NCBI GenBank assembly: GCA_014359685.1
Contig: JACIYY010000327.1
Span: 1 to 5,285 of the forward strand
Source: Porphyrobacter sp.
Lineage (GTDB): Bacteria > Pseudomonadota > Alphaproteobacteria > Sphingomonadales > Sphingomonadaceae
DNA length: 5,285 nt
Direction: 5' to 3'
Each line of letters opens with the position of its first letter. Within the stretch, counting starts at the first letter, position 1. The position numbers and the translations under genes are program-made. The notes below the pieces were generated by a model. That model saw only the letters and a program-made list of their open reading frames with translations, ran no database searches and was not told the DNA's origin. This document shows positions 1-4,836 of the stretch, piece after piece.

Positions 1-41
1 CCTTTTTTGGCCGACTTCGTGCTACTTCGCAAGCATCAAAA

Positions 42-1256
42 TCAGGCGTCCGTCGACGTGAAGCCTGCCACGTAATCGTCGATCGCGTTGGGATCGAAAA
101 TGCGTCCGTCGAAGAAGCGATCGGCGCCAAGCGTCAGCGCACCGCTGCGCGAGCCGACCGCAAGCGGTTTGGTGAGCGCGCCCTCCAGCTTGGAACTGGC
201 GCCGGGCATCACCGCGCCGGTATCGGCGAGCGCGCGTCTGTAGATGTCGGAGCGGAAGACGTGCGCGGCGGCCCGTTCGGCCGCCGCATCCGGCGCGATC
301 ATCCCCCATCGGACGAATTGCGAGTAGATCCACAACCCCTGGCTGCGCCAGGGGAAGTTGGTTGCCTCGCGGTTGAACAGCATGAAGTTGGGAACAGCGA
401 GCGGTCCTGAACCCGGCGCCAGGATCAACCGGCCTTCGAGCGCGGGCAGGATCAGTTCGGCGGGCTGACCGACATAGGCGTCCTGCGACAGCATCGTGGC
501 GAGCGCCCGATGATTGGCCGGATCCTCGCACCACGCGGCGGCGGCGGCAAGCGCGCGAAGCAGGCGGTCGACCGTGTCGGGATTGTCGTCGCACCAATCG
601 GCGCGCATCGCCAACACCTTCTCCACGCCTCGCTGCCAGATGTTGGCACCCACCGCGACCACCTGACCCAGACCTTCAGCCACCGCCACGGTGCTCCACG
701 GTTCGCCGACGATGAAGCCGTCGACCTCGCCGCTGCGCAGCGCCTCGACCATAAGCGAGGGCGAGAGCGTTTGCAGGGTGAGGTCACGATCGGGATCGAT
801 CCCGGCGAAGGCGAGCCAGTAGCGCAGCATCAAAGCATGACTGGAGAAGCGATGAACGACGCCGATCACGGGCTTGCGCCGGTGCAGGCCGATCGCTGCG
901 GCGAGATCGTGCGCCGTCGCCACCGGATCGGCGATGCGGTTGACGGGCACAGGGTCGAGCGCTGCCGCAAGGTCAGCTGCAAGGGTCAGGGCGTTGCCGT
1001 TGACGTTGAGCTTGAACGGGGCGGCGATGGCGGCCTTCTGCTGGCTGAGGCCCAGCGTGATCGCCACCGCCAGCGGCGCCAGCATGTGCGCTGCCTTGAC
1101 CTGGCCGAAGACCAGCCGATCGCGCAAAGTAGCCCAGGATGTATCGCGCACGAGAATGAGGTCGAGGCCTTCCGCTTCGGCGAAGCCCAGCTCGCGCGCG
1201 GCGACGAGCACCGCGCTGTCGGTCAGCGGCAGAAAGGCGATGGGAAGCTCGATCAC
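42..1256 (-). CDS. nasS: NasS-type nitrate/nitrite sensor, cytoplasmic NrtA-like protein
   Basis: A 404-aa protein of the NrtA/CmpA nitrate-binding family. It begins directly with the mature fold (MIELPIAFLPLTDSAVLV) and has no signal peptide or lipobox, so it is cytoplasmic like NasS rather than an ABC-transporter binding protein. Family landmarks are W41 in the DTSWATLRDRL stretch, NGNALTL near 86-92, a domain-2 stretch GVVHRFSSHALMLRYWL near 132-148, and GEPW at 184-187. In characterised systems NasS binds NasT when nitrate and nitrite are absent and releases it when they are present. The start is GTG at 1256-1254. It overlaps the nasT stop as GTGA, with GGAG about seven bases upstream, so the two genes are translationally coupled. 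Length is normal for the family. Function is inferred from the family and from the nasT neighbour; the alternative, a true transporter binding protein, is disfavoured by the missing export signal. Confidence 0.9.
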   Translation of the reverse strand: MIELPIAFLPLTDSAVLVAARELGFAEAEGLDLILVRDTSWATLRDRLVFGQVKAAHMLAPLAVAITLGLSQQKAAIAAPFKLNVNGNALTLAADLAAALDPVPVNRIADPVATAHDLAAAIGLHRRKPVIGVVHRFSSHALMLRYWLAFAGIDPDRDLTLQTLSPSLMVEALRSGEVDGFIVGEPWSTVAVAEGLGQVVAVGANIWQRGVEKVLAMRADWCDDNPDTVDRLLRALAAAAAWCEDPANHRALATMLSQDAYVGQPAELILPALEGRLILAPGSGPLAVPNFMLFNREATNFPWRSQGLWIYSQFVRWGMIAPDAAAERAAAHVFRSDIYRRALADTGAVMPGASSKLEGALTKPLAVGSRSGALTLGADRFFDGRIFDPNAIDDYVAGFTSTDA

Positions 1257-1942
1257 TTGGTGTCTCCGTCAGGTGGCGCGAGCAGCGCGCTGGCGCTGAT
1301 CAGCGCCTCCGCGACATCGACCAGCTTGCGTCCCTGGTTCATGGCGGCGGTCCTCAGCATCGCATAGGCCTCCGGCTCGGTCAGGCCCCGGCTGCTCATC
1401 AGAATGGCCTTCGCGCGGTCGAGCGTCTTGCGCTCGGCCAGCGCGGCGCGGGCCTCGTCGAGGTCGGAGCGCATCTTGGCGAATGCATTGAAGCGGCGGA
1501 TCGCGAGCTCGAGGACCGGCCGAACCCGCTCCTTGCGGAGGCCGTCGACCACATAGGCGGAGACGCCGGCATCGACCGCCGCCCCGATCATGGCGTCATC
1601 GGACTGATCCACGAACATCGCGATCGGCCGTTCGAGCGCGCGACTCACCATCAGCATCTCCTCCAGCGCATCGCGGCTCGGGTTGCTGAGATTGATCAGC
1701 ACCACATCGGGCGCCATTCGCTCGAGCCTGGCGACGAAGCCGCTCTGCGGGGGAACGGACGTGATGTCAGTAAAGCCCGCTTCCCGGAGACCATCCTCGA
1801 GAATCGTGGCGCGCAACCCGCTATCGTCGACGATCACGATACGCAATGAAGCCCCATACGCTGCAACTGCGAGATCGTGTCTGCTGCGCGTTCCGGCGTC
1901 AACCGCCAGTGCCTTGCCCCTCTTCGTTCGCATGCTGAACAA
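1253..1942 (-). CDS. nasT: NasT-type antiterminator, receiver-like plus ANTAR domain
   Basis: Up to 229 aa. After an N-terminal extension of about 32 residues comes a receiver-like fold starting LRIVIVDDS (D39, D40), then a helical linker, then a C-terminal ANTAR RNA-binding domain from about 168 to 218 (ALAERKTLDRAKAILM, then GLTEPEAYAMLRTAAMNQG). NasT proteins bind a two-hairpin leader RNA and prevent termination ahead of nitrate-assimilation genes; NasS holds them inactive. The residue where a receiver carries its phosphorylated Asp is Asn here (N84 in VVLINLSNPSRD), which fits control by NasS binding rather than phosphorylation. The start is uncertain: the longest frame opens with TTG at 1942, ATG at 1933 is the better codon, and a TTG immediately before RIVIVDD would give the usual short NasT. 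None has a clear Shine-Dalgarno sequence. The gene lies directly downstream of the tRNA remnant, so its native upstream region may have been altered by the integration. Confidence 0.9.
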   Translation of the reverse strand: MFSMRTKRGKALAVDAGTRSRHDLAVAAYGASLRIVIVDDSGLRATILEDGLREAGFTDITSVPPQSGFVARLERMAPDVVLINLSNPSRDALEEMLMVSRALERPIAMFVDQSDDAMIGAAVDAGVSAYVVDGLRKERVRPVLELAIRRFNAFAKMRSDLDEARAALAERKTLDRAKAILMSSRGLTEPEAYAMLRTAAMNQGRKLVDVAEALISASALLAPPDGDTK

Positions 1943-1962
1943 GCAGCCGAGTCGGGAGACAG

Positions 1963-1988
1963 GTTTTTACGCTGGGACGGTGTAAAAC
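1963..1988. other. Imperfect inverted repeat between tRNA remnant and nasT
   Basis: GTTTTTAC at 1963-1970 pairs with GTAAAAC at 1982-1988, giving seven base pairs with one bulged T around an 11-base GC-rich loop. It starts within two bases of the tRNA 3' end and lies upstream of nasT. It could be a processing or termination structure of the tRNA transcript, or an operator in the nasT promoter region. It has no clear T-run on the minus strand, so I do not call it a terminator. Confidence 0.35.
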
Positions 1989-1989
1989 A

Positions 1990-2037
1990 TGGCGGGGGAG
2001 AGGATTCGAACCTCCGGCCCCTGCCTCCCGAAGACAA
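1990..2037 (-). tRNA. 3' half of a tRNA, Pro(CGG)-like, attachment-site remnant
   Basis: Read on the minus strand, 2037-1990 contains an anticodon arm (stem strands TTGTC and GGCAG), the seven-base loop TTCGGGA with anticodon CGG and G37, a five-base variable loop, and a T arm with stem GGAGG and loop TTCGAAT. It ends CCCCCGCCA. The spacing from anticodon to T loop is exactly tRNA-like. No D arm or 5' acceptor strand lies upstream (at higher coordinates), so this is only the 3' part. The acceptor end is also one or two bases short of a standard tRNA-Pro, which normally ends in ACCA, so the isotype is tentative and the copy is probably non-functional. Such fragments are left by tyrosine-recombinase elements that insert at the anticodon or T loop and rebuild the full tRNA at their other end. 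Confidence 0.6.
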
Positions 2038-2127
2038 GGGCAACCCCGAAAAACGGCGGAAAACCGTGCTTTCGCTGCGCTTCCATGGCGGAACGCACCG
2101 TGAAAGTTTCGCGAACATCGGGCAGAT

Positions 2128-2147
2128 TTACCGGAGAATTACCGGAG
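2128..2147 (+). repeat. Tandem TTACCGGAG direct repeat, 11-base period
   Basis: TTACCGGAG occurs at 2128-2136 and again at 2139-2147, a start-to-start distance of 11 bases, about one helical turn. A shorter copy, TTACCGG, lies at 2256-2262. Phased short direct repeats close to an attachment site are typical of integrase arm-type or excisionase binding sites, and also of operators. The assignment is an inference; only the repeats are seen. Confidence 0.45.
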
Positions 2148-2188
2148 CGCCCGGCGGCGCGATCCCGCTGCGACAGCGCAAAATAGAA

Positions 2189-2220
2189 GCCCCCGCAACG
2201 CTGGCAGGCGGTGCGAGGGC
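2189..2220. terminator. GC-rich hairpin; minus-strand terminator-like
   Basis: GCCCCCGCA at 2189-2197 pairs with TGCGAGGGC at 2212-2220 with one C-A mismatch, leaving a 14-base loop. On the minus strand the stem is followed by a T-rich tract (TTCTATTTT, positions 2188-2180), so it could end leftward transcription before it reaches nasT. On the plus strand no T-run follows, so it would be a structured 5' leader for the downstream operon. The structure is seen; the role is inferred. Confidence 0.4.
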
Positions 2221-2280
2221 GGGCCAAACCATAGGAGCGGGCAGGCAGGCGCACCTTACCGGCAACGGGGAGGGCGCGCA

Positions 2281-2520
2281 ATGACGGTTGCCTCATTCAC
2301 CAAGCAGCCGACGCGCGCAATCTATGCGCGCCGGGCGCGCACCGGGCACGGCTGGTGGGTTGCCGAATTCGCCGGCGATCCGTGGCGCAAGGCCTTCGTC
2401 CTGGCGGATGGCAGCAAGCGCGGCCTCTTGGAGGCGATCACCGATCCGGCCGTTCGCGCCGGACTGCCGATCGTCATTGCCGAGCCGCGCGCCCGGCGGA
2501 AAGCGGGAGGCGGCCAATGA
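2281..2520 (+). CDS. Small basic protein of unknown function
   Basis: A 79-aa protein that I do not recognise. It starts at ATG 2281 behind a strong ribosome-binding site, GGGGAGGG at 2267-2274 with six bases of spacing. The sequence is rich in Arg and Lys with a tryptophan-containing middle (GHGWWVAEFAGDPWRKAFVL, residues about 22-41) and a basic tail, RARRKAGGGQ. There is no signal peptide, membrane segment or cysteine. Its stop overlaps the helicase start as ATGA at 2517-2520, so it is the first gene of the replication operon and translation of the two is probably coupled. A role as a DNA-binding or helicase-accessory protein would fit the position, but nothing in the sequence demonstrates it. 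Confidence 0.7.
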   Translation: MTVASFTKQPTRAIYARRARTGHGWWVAEFAGDPWRKAFVLADGSKRGLLEAITDPAVRAGLPIVIAEPRARRKAGGGQ

Positions 2521-3929
2521 GCGAGCTCGACCCCGACCTGCAAGCTGCGCTGGACGACGAATTTTCCGGCTGGGGCGACGGCACAACGACACCGTTGCTG
2601 GCGGGCACGCCGGCCAAGAAGCGCGGCACAACGCGCCCGAAACGCGCGAAACCCGCCGACCCGTCCGAAGACGATGTTGCCGCGCTCTTCAGCAGGGCGC
2701 ACGGCGACCGGCTGCGCTTCGACCATTCGGCCGCGCGCTGGTTCGAATGGGATGGCACCCGCTGGCGTCCGGATCGCACGGCGCGCGCCTTCGACTATTG
2801 CCGCGAGATCGCACGGCAGGCCGGGGCGCCCGGGCGGGCCAACTTCGCAGCGGGCGTGGAGCGGTTCTGCCGGGCTGACCCTGTTCACGCAACAACCGCC
2901 GCCGCATGGGACACGGACCCATGGCTATTGGGCACGCCGGGCGGCACGGTGGACCTTCGCAGCGGTGAATTGATGCCACCCGATCCCGCCCATGGGATCA
3001 CGAAGCTAACCGGCGCAACTCCTGAATCGGGCAGGCCGGAGCTTTGGTTGCGGTTCCTGGAGCAAGCGACCGCTGGCGACCGGGACTTGATCCGCTTTCT
3101 TCAACAGATGGCAGGCTATTGCCTCACAGGCGAGACGCGCGAGCACGCGCTGTTCTTCATTTATGGACCGGGGGGCAACGGCAAGAGCGTGTTCCTCAAT
3201 ATCCTGAATCACGTCATGGGCGACTACGCGACAACCGCGAGCATGGACGTTTTCACCGCGAGCAAGAACGACCGGCACCCGACCGACCTTGCGGCGCTCG
3301 CCGGCGCACGGCTGGTTTCTGCCAGCGAGACGGAGGAAGGCCGGGCATGGGCGGAATCGCGGATCAAGCAGATGACGGGCGGCGACAGGATAAGCGCCCG
3401 CTTCATGCGGCAGGACTTCTTTGAGTTCACGCCGCAATTCAAGTTGCTGGTCGTCGGCAATCATTCGCCTGTTCTTGCCAATGTGGATGAGGCGATGCGC
3501 CGAAGGTTCAGCATTGTGCCGTTTGTCCATAAGCCGGCGCAGCCCGACCGGGAGCTTGAAGACAAGCTGCGGGCCGAGGCCGGGCGCATTCTCAACTGGG
3601 CGGTCGCCGGTTGCGTGGACTGGCAGGCCCGGGGGCTTGTGCGCCCCGAAATCGTGACCGCTGCGACGGACTCGTATTTCGAAGAACAAGACCTGTTCGG
3701 GCAATGGCTTGATGAGTGTTGCGAACGGGCGGCAGGCCGCTGGGAGTTGCCGACGCCGCTGTTCCACTCATGGGCGGACTTCGCGAAGGCAGCCGGCGAT
3801 GACCCGGGCACCCAGCGCGCCATGGCCAGCAGGCTCAAGCGGGCTGGGTTTCAGGCGCGCAAGCTGCCGGGTGGAATCCGAACCTATCAAGGGATCGTGC
3901 TGCGGCAAAAGGAGGCGTTTCATGACTGA
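2517..3929 (+). CDS. P4/D5-type phage replicative helicase (D5_N, superfamily 3)
   Basis: A 470-aa protein. Residues about 50-200 match the D5 N-terminal domain, with RLRFDHSAARWFEWDGTRWR and LLGTPGGTVDLRSGEL. Residues about 205-355 form the superfamily 3 helicase core: Walker A GPGGNGKS at 217-224 (K223), an acidic Walker B-like SASETEEG around E271-E274, motif C KLLVVGNHSP with N315, and the arginine-finger region DEAMRRRF at 324-331. The C-terminal 100 residues look like a winged-helix DNA-binding domain. Family members unwind DNA at phage, satellite or plasmid origins. There is no N-terminal primase (AEP or TOPRIM) domain, so unlike P4 alpha this is a helicase alone. ATG 2517 is chosen because GGGAGG at 2505-2510 precedes it and it overlaps the upstream stop; the frame is open further upstream to 2355 but that stretch is the shadow of the 79-aa gene. 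The repeat array directly 3' is a plausible binding target. Confidence 0.92.
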   Translation: MSELDPDLQAALDDEFSGWGDGTTTPLLAGTPAKKRGTTRPKRAKPADPSEDDVAALFSRAHGDRLRFDHSAARWFEWDGTRWRPDRTARAFDYCREIARQAGAPGRANFAAGVERFCRADPVHATTAAAWDTDPWLLGTPGGTVDLRSGELMPPDPAHGITKLTGATPESGRPELWLRFLEQATAGDRDLIRFLQQMAGYCLTGETREHALFFIYGPGGNGKSVFLNILNHVMGDYATTASMDVFTASKNDRHPTDLAALAGARLVSASETEEGRAWAESRIKQMTGGDRISARFMRQDFFEFTPQFKLLVVGNHSPVLANVDEAMRRRFSIVPFVHKPAQPDRELEDKLRAEAGRILNWAVAGCVDWQARGLVRPEIVTAATDSYFEEQDLFGQWLDECCERAAGRWELPTPLFHSWADFAKAAGDDPGTQRAMASRLKRAGFQARKLPGGIRTYQGIVLRQKEAFHD

Positions 3930-4134
3930 TGGGCGCTTCTGGGCGCTTCTTGGGCGCTTAGGTGGTGTTTTTTTTGGCAGTTTTAGGCGCTTTTGGGCGC
4001 TTGGGCGCTTTGGGCGCTTTAACCCCCCCATATCGCTCACACGCGCGCGCGCACATGTGCATGTGAGCGTCATAGGGAAATTGCGCCCAAAGCGCCCACA
4101 AGCGCCCAAGCGCCCTTCTGGGGCACCGCAATGA
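3922..4134 (+). CDS. 70-aa ORF encoded across the repeat array, uncertain
   Basis: The frame opens with ATG 3922 behind AAGGAGG (3909-3915, six bases of spacing), the best ribosome-binding site in the window. It overlaps the helicase stop by eight bases (ATGACTGA), and its own TGA overlaps the next start as ATGA. The protein is very basic, with Phe/Trp-Arg runs (GRFWALLGRL, FRRFWALGRFGRF) that directly reflect the GGGCGCTT repeats, and a Pro/Lys tail (KRPQAPKRPSGAPQ). I recognise no family. Coupling at both ends argues that ribosomes do pass through; the repeat-driven composition argues that the product may not matter. It may be a real small protein, or a frame kept open to link translation across an origin. 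Confidence 0.4.
   Translation: MTDGRFWALLGRLGGVFFGSFRRFWALGRFGRFNPPISLTRARAHVHVSVIGKLRPKRPQAPKRPSGAPQ
3931..4115. repeat. GGGCGCTT iteron array with inverted arm, candidate origin
   Basis: Exact GGGCGCTT octamers lie at 3931, 3941, 3952, 3995, 4003 and 4012, with AGGCGCTT at 3985. Spacing of 8-11 bases, and 33 between 3952 and 3985, is roughly phased to the helix. The inverse AAGCGCCC lies at 4090, 4100 and 4108, with a partial GCGCCC at 4083. Arms 3995-4020 and 4089-4115 are complementary over 26 bp with one bulged base (4099). The 68-base centre holds an 8-bp dyad and a pyrimidine-purine alternating tract, and a T8 run lies at 3968-3975. Phage P4 and related elements place short repeats bound by their replicative helicase protein in the origin, so this array beside a D5-type helicase gene is a candidate replication origin. 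The role is inferred. Confidence 0.6.
4034..4069. other. Dyad enclosing a 28-base alternating pyrimidine-purine tract
   Basis: CGCTCACA at 4034-4041 is perfectly inverted as TGTGAGCG at 4062-4069. Every base from 4038 to 4065 alternates pyrimidine and purine, including the CG run 4042-4052 and the perfect palindrome GCACATGTGC at 4051-4060. Such tracts can adopt Z-DNA or extrude a cruciform under negative supercoiling. It lies almost exactly at the symmetry centre of the octamer arms, which suggests it is part of the same functional site. Confidence 0.55.
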
Positions 4135-4283
4135 CCCCCGCCGACAACCTTCGTCGGCTGGCCCGCGACCTGGCGCGGCTGAGGCCCGACTGGCGCGACC
4201 CCGCGCAATTTTTCGAAACCCGGAGCGAGTTGGCGCATGCGCTGCGCCGGCTCGCCCGACAACTGGAGCAAGGCCATGACTGA
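4131..4283 (+). CDS. 50-aa charged helical protein, unknown
   Basis: A short protein built almost entirely of Arg-, Leu- and Asp-rich helical stretches: DNLRRLARDLARLRPDW, then DPAQFFETRSELAHALRRL, then ARQLEQGHD. The heptad-like spacing of Leu and Ala suggests two amphipathic helices. It has no cysteines, signal peptide or membrane segment. ATG 4131 overlaps the preceding stop (ATGA) and its stop overlaps the next start by eight bases (ATGACTGA at 4276-4283); only a weak GGGG lies upstream, so it depends on coupling. The sequence looks like normal codon use and is free of the neighbouring repeats, which supports a real gene. I cannot name a family. Confidence 0.6.
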   Translation: MTPADNLRRLARDLARLRPDWRDPAQFFETRSELAHALRRLARQLEQGHD

Positions 4284-4836
4284 ATATGCGCGCCAGGCGA
4301 ACGAGACGAGTGAAACACTTAACGCTAAGCGTTACACCGGGCCCTGGGTATTCATCTGCGCTGGGTGCGGCTCGATAGCCATGTCCGATCGCAGCGACAA
4401 AACCTGCTGCGATAGCACTTGCCGCGTCAGAGCCATGCGCAACGGCTCGCTTCATGGCTGGCGCGCGCGCGCGCTCATGGCTGGTTTGGTCGACGATCGC
4501 ACGGGTAAGCCACTTGTGGCGTGCCTTCTGCAAGCGGAGGCAATTGAGCGCCTGCGCCCTGATGACCTGGGCAAACAGATTATGGCCGGGGAGATGACGA
4601 TTGCGCAGGCGCAGCCTGAGATGGTGCGCGAGTGGTGGCGGCTGGTGAAAGCGAACAAGGCTGACCTGGCGAAGCTGGGCGCGGCGAAGCGGGCAGAGAC
4701 GCTGAAGCAGAACAAAGACGCTGCGCCTCCCGTTCTGTCCACCCCGGACAAAACGGACGAACCACGCCACAACACCCGCGCCGAGGTCGCGGCGAAGGCT
4801 GGCGTCGGCACAGCGTCGGTGGCGCGGCATGGCTGA
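4276..4836 (+). CDS. Zinc-finger-like protein with C-terminal partial HTH
   Basis: 186 aa from ATG 4276, with GGAG at 4265-4268 seven bases upstream; an in-frame ATG at 4237 lies inside the 50-aa gene and lacks support. Residues 28-49 carry a Cys pattern C28-x2-C31 followed by C44, C45 and C49, consistent with a small metal-binding knuckle. The middle (about 55-140) is helical, with REWWRLVKANKADLAKLG. The last 20 residues (TRAEVAAKAGVGTASVARHG) read like the first helix, turn and start of the recognition helix of a ParB-like HTH, then stop abruptly. The stop overlaps the HNH start (ATGGCTGA). A DNA-binding role near the origin or in regulation is plausible but not shown. I do not recognise a named family; the coding assignment is firmer than the function. 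Confidence 0.7.
   Translation: MTEYARQANETSETLNAKRYTGPWVFICAGCGSIAMSDRSDKTCCDSTCRVRAMRNGSLHGWRARALMAGLVDDRTGKPLVACLLQAEAIERLRPDDLGKQIMAGEMTIAQAQPEMVREWWRLVKANKADLAKLGAAKRAETLKQNKDAAPPVLSTPDKTDEPRHNTRAEVAAKAGVGTASVARHG
4310..4337. promoter_or_regulatory. 28-bp operator-like palindrome inside a gene
   Basis: The left half is GTGAAACACTTAAC (4310-4323). The right half, read on the minus strand, is GTGTAACGCTTAGC (4337-4324). The halves agree at 11 of 14 positions (consensus GTG-AAC-CTTA-C), and the central TAACGC/GCGTTA (4320-4334) is perfect. The stretch is visibly AT-richer than its surroundings. It covers codons 12-21 of the zinc-finger-like gene, so it could be an operator for a dimeric repressor, or chance symmetry within coding sequence. 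Confidence 0.4.

Larger units (their letters stand above)
2038..2280 (+). other. Element-end leader region without a convincing gene
   Basis: About 240 bases between the tRNA remnant and the first phage-like gene. Open frames cross it, but they translate the antisense of the tRNA (GGEDSNLRPLPPEDKG and similar) and look spurious. What I can see is a TTACCGGAG direct repeat at 2128-2147, a small CGCTG/CAGCG hairpin at 2166-2178, a larger hairpin at 2189-2220, and a strong ribosome-binding site GGGGAGGG at 2267-2274. I found no convincing sigma-70 promoter. It presumably holds the promoter and 5' leader of the plus-strand operon and may hold integrase arm sites. Confidence 0.5.

Noticed and set aside
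1..41. NasT-target leader RNA or start of the next nitrate gene downstream of nasS
   Set aside because: The 41 bases show only a direct repeat CGAAGT-AGCA-CGAAGT on the minus strand; a two-hairpin leader cannot be recognised in so little sequence.
510..1367. 285-aa plus-strand open frame opposite nasS
   Set aside because: It is antisense to a well-supported nasS gene, has an Arg/His/Gly-rich composition typical of GC-rich shadows, and resembles no family.
1990..2080. Complete tRNA gene
   Set aside because: No D arm and no 5' acceptor strand matching the 3' end are present upstream, so only the 3' half is supported.
1877..2284. 135-aa plus-strand frame ending in an ATGA overlap with the 79-aa gene
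   Set aside because: It crosses the junction and translates the antisense of the tRNA remnant (GGEDSNLRPLPPEDKG), a well-known source of spurious proteins. The overlap at its end is noted but probably coincidental.
2800..2890. Frameshift or domain fusion in the helicase N-terminus
   Set aside because: The frame is continuous and the D5 N-terminal motifs follow in normal order; the several overlapping open frames here are GC-rich shadows.
3006..3767. 253-aa minus-strand open frame inside the helicase gene
   Set aside because: Antisense shadow of conserved helicase motifs; its composition is not protein-like.
3931..4115. CRISPR array
   Set aside because: Repeats are only 8 bases, spaced 0-3 bases apart for the most part and inverted in the second half, with no unique spacers of CRISPR length.
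3958..4830. 290-aa minus-strand open frame covering the repeat array and small genes
   Set aside because: It translates the octamers as KAPK repeats, lies antisense to the coupled plus-strand genes and has no domain or ribosome-binding site that I can see.
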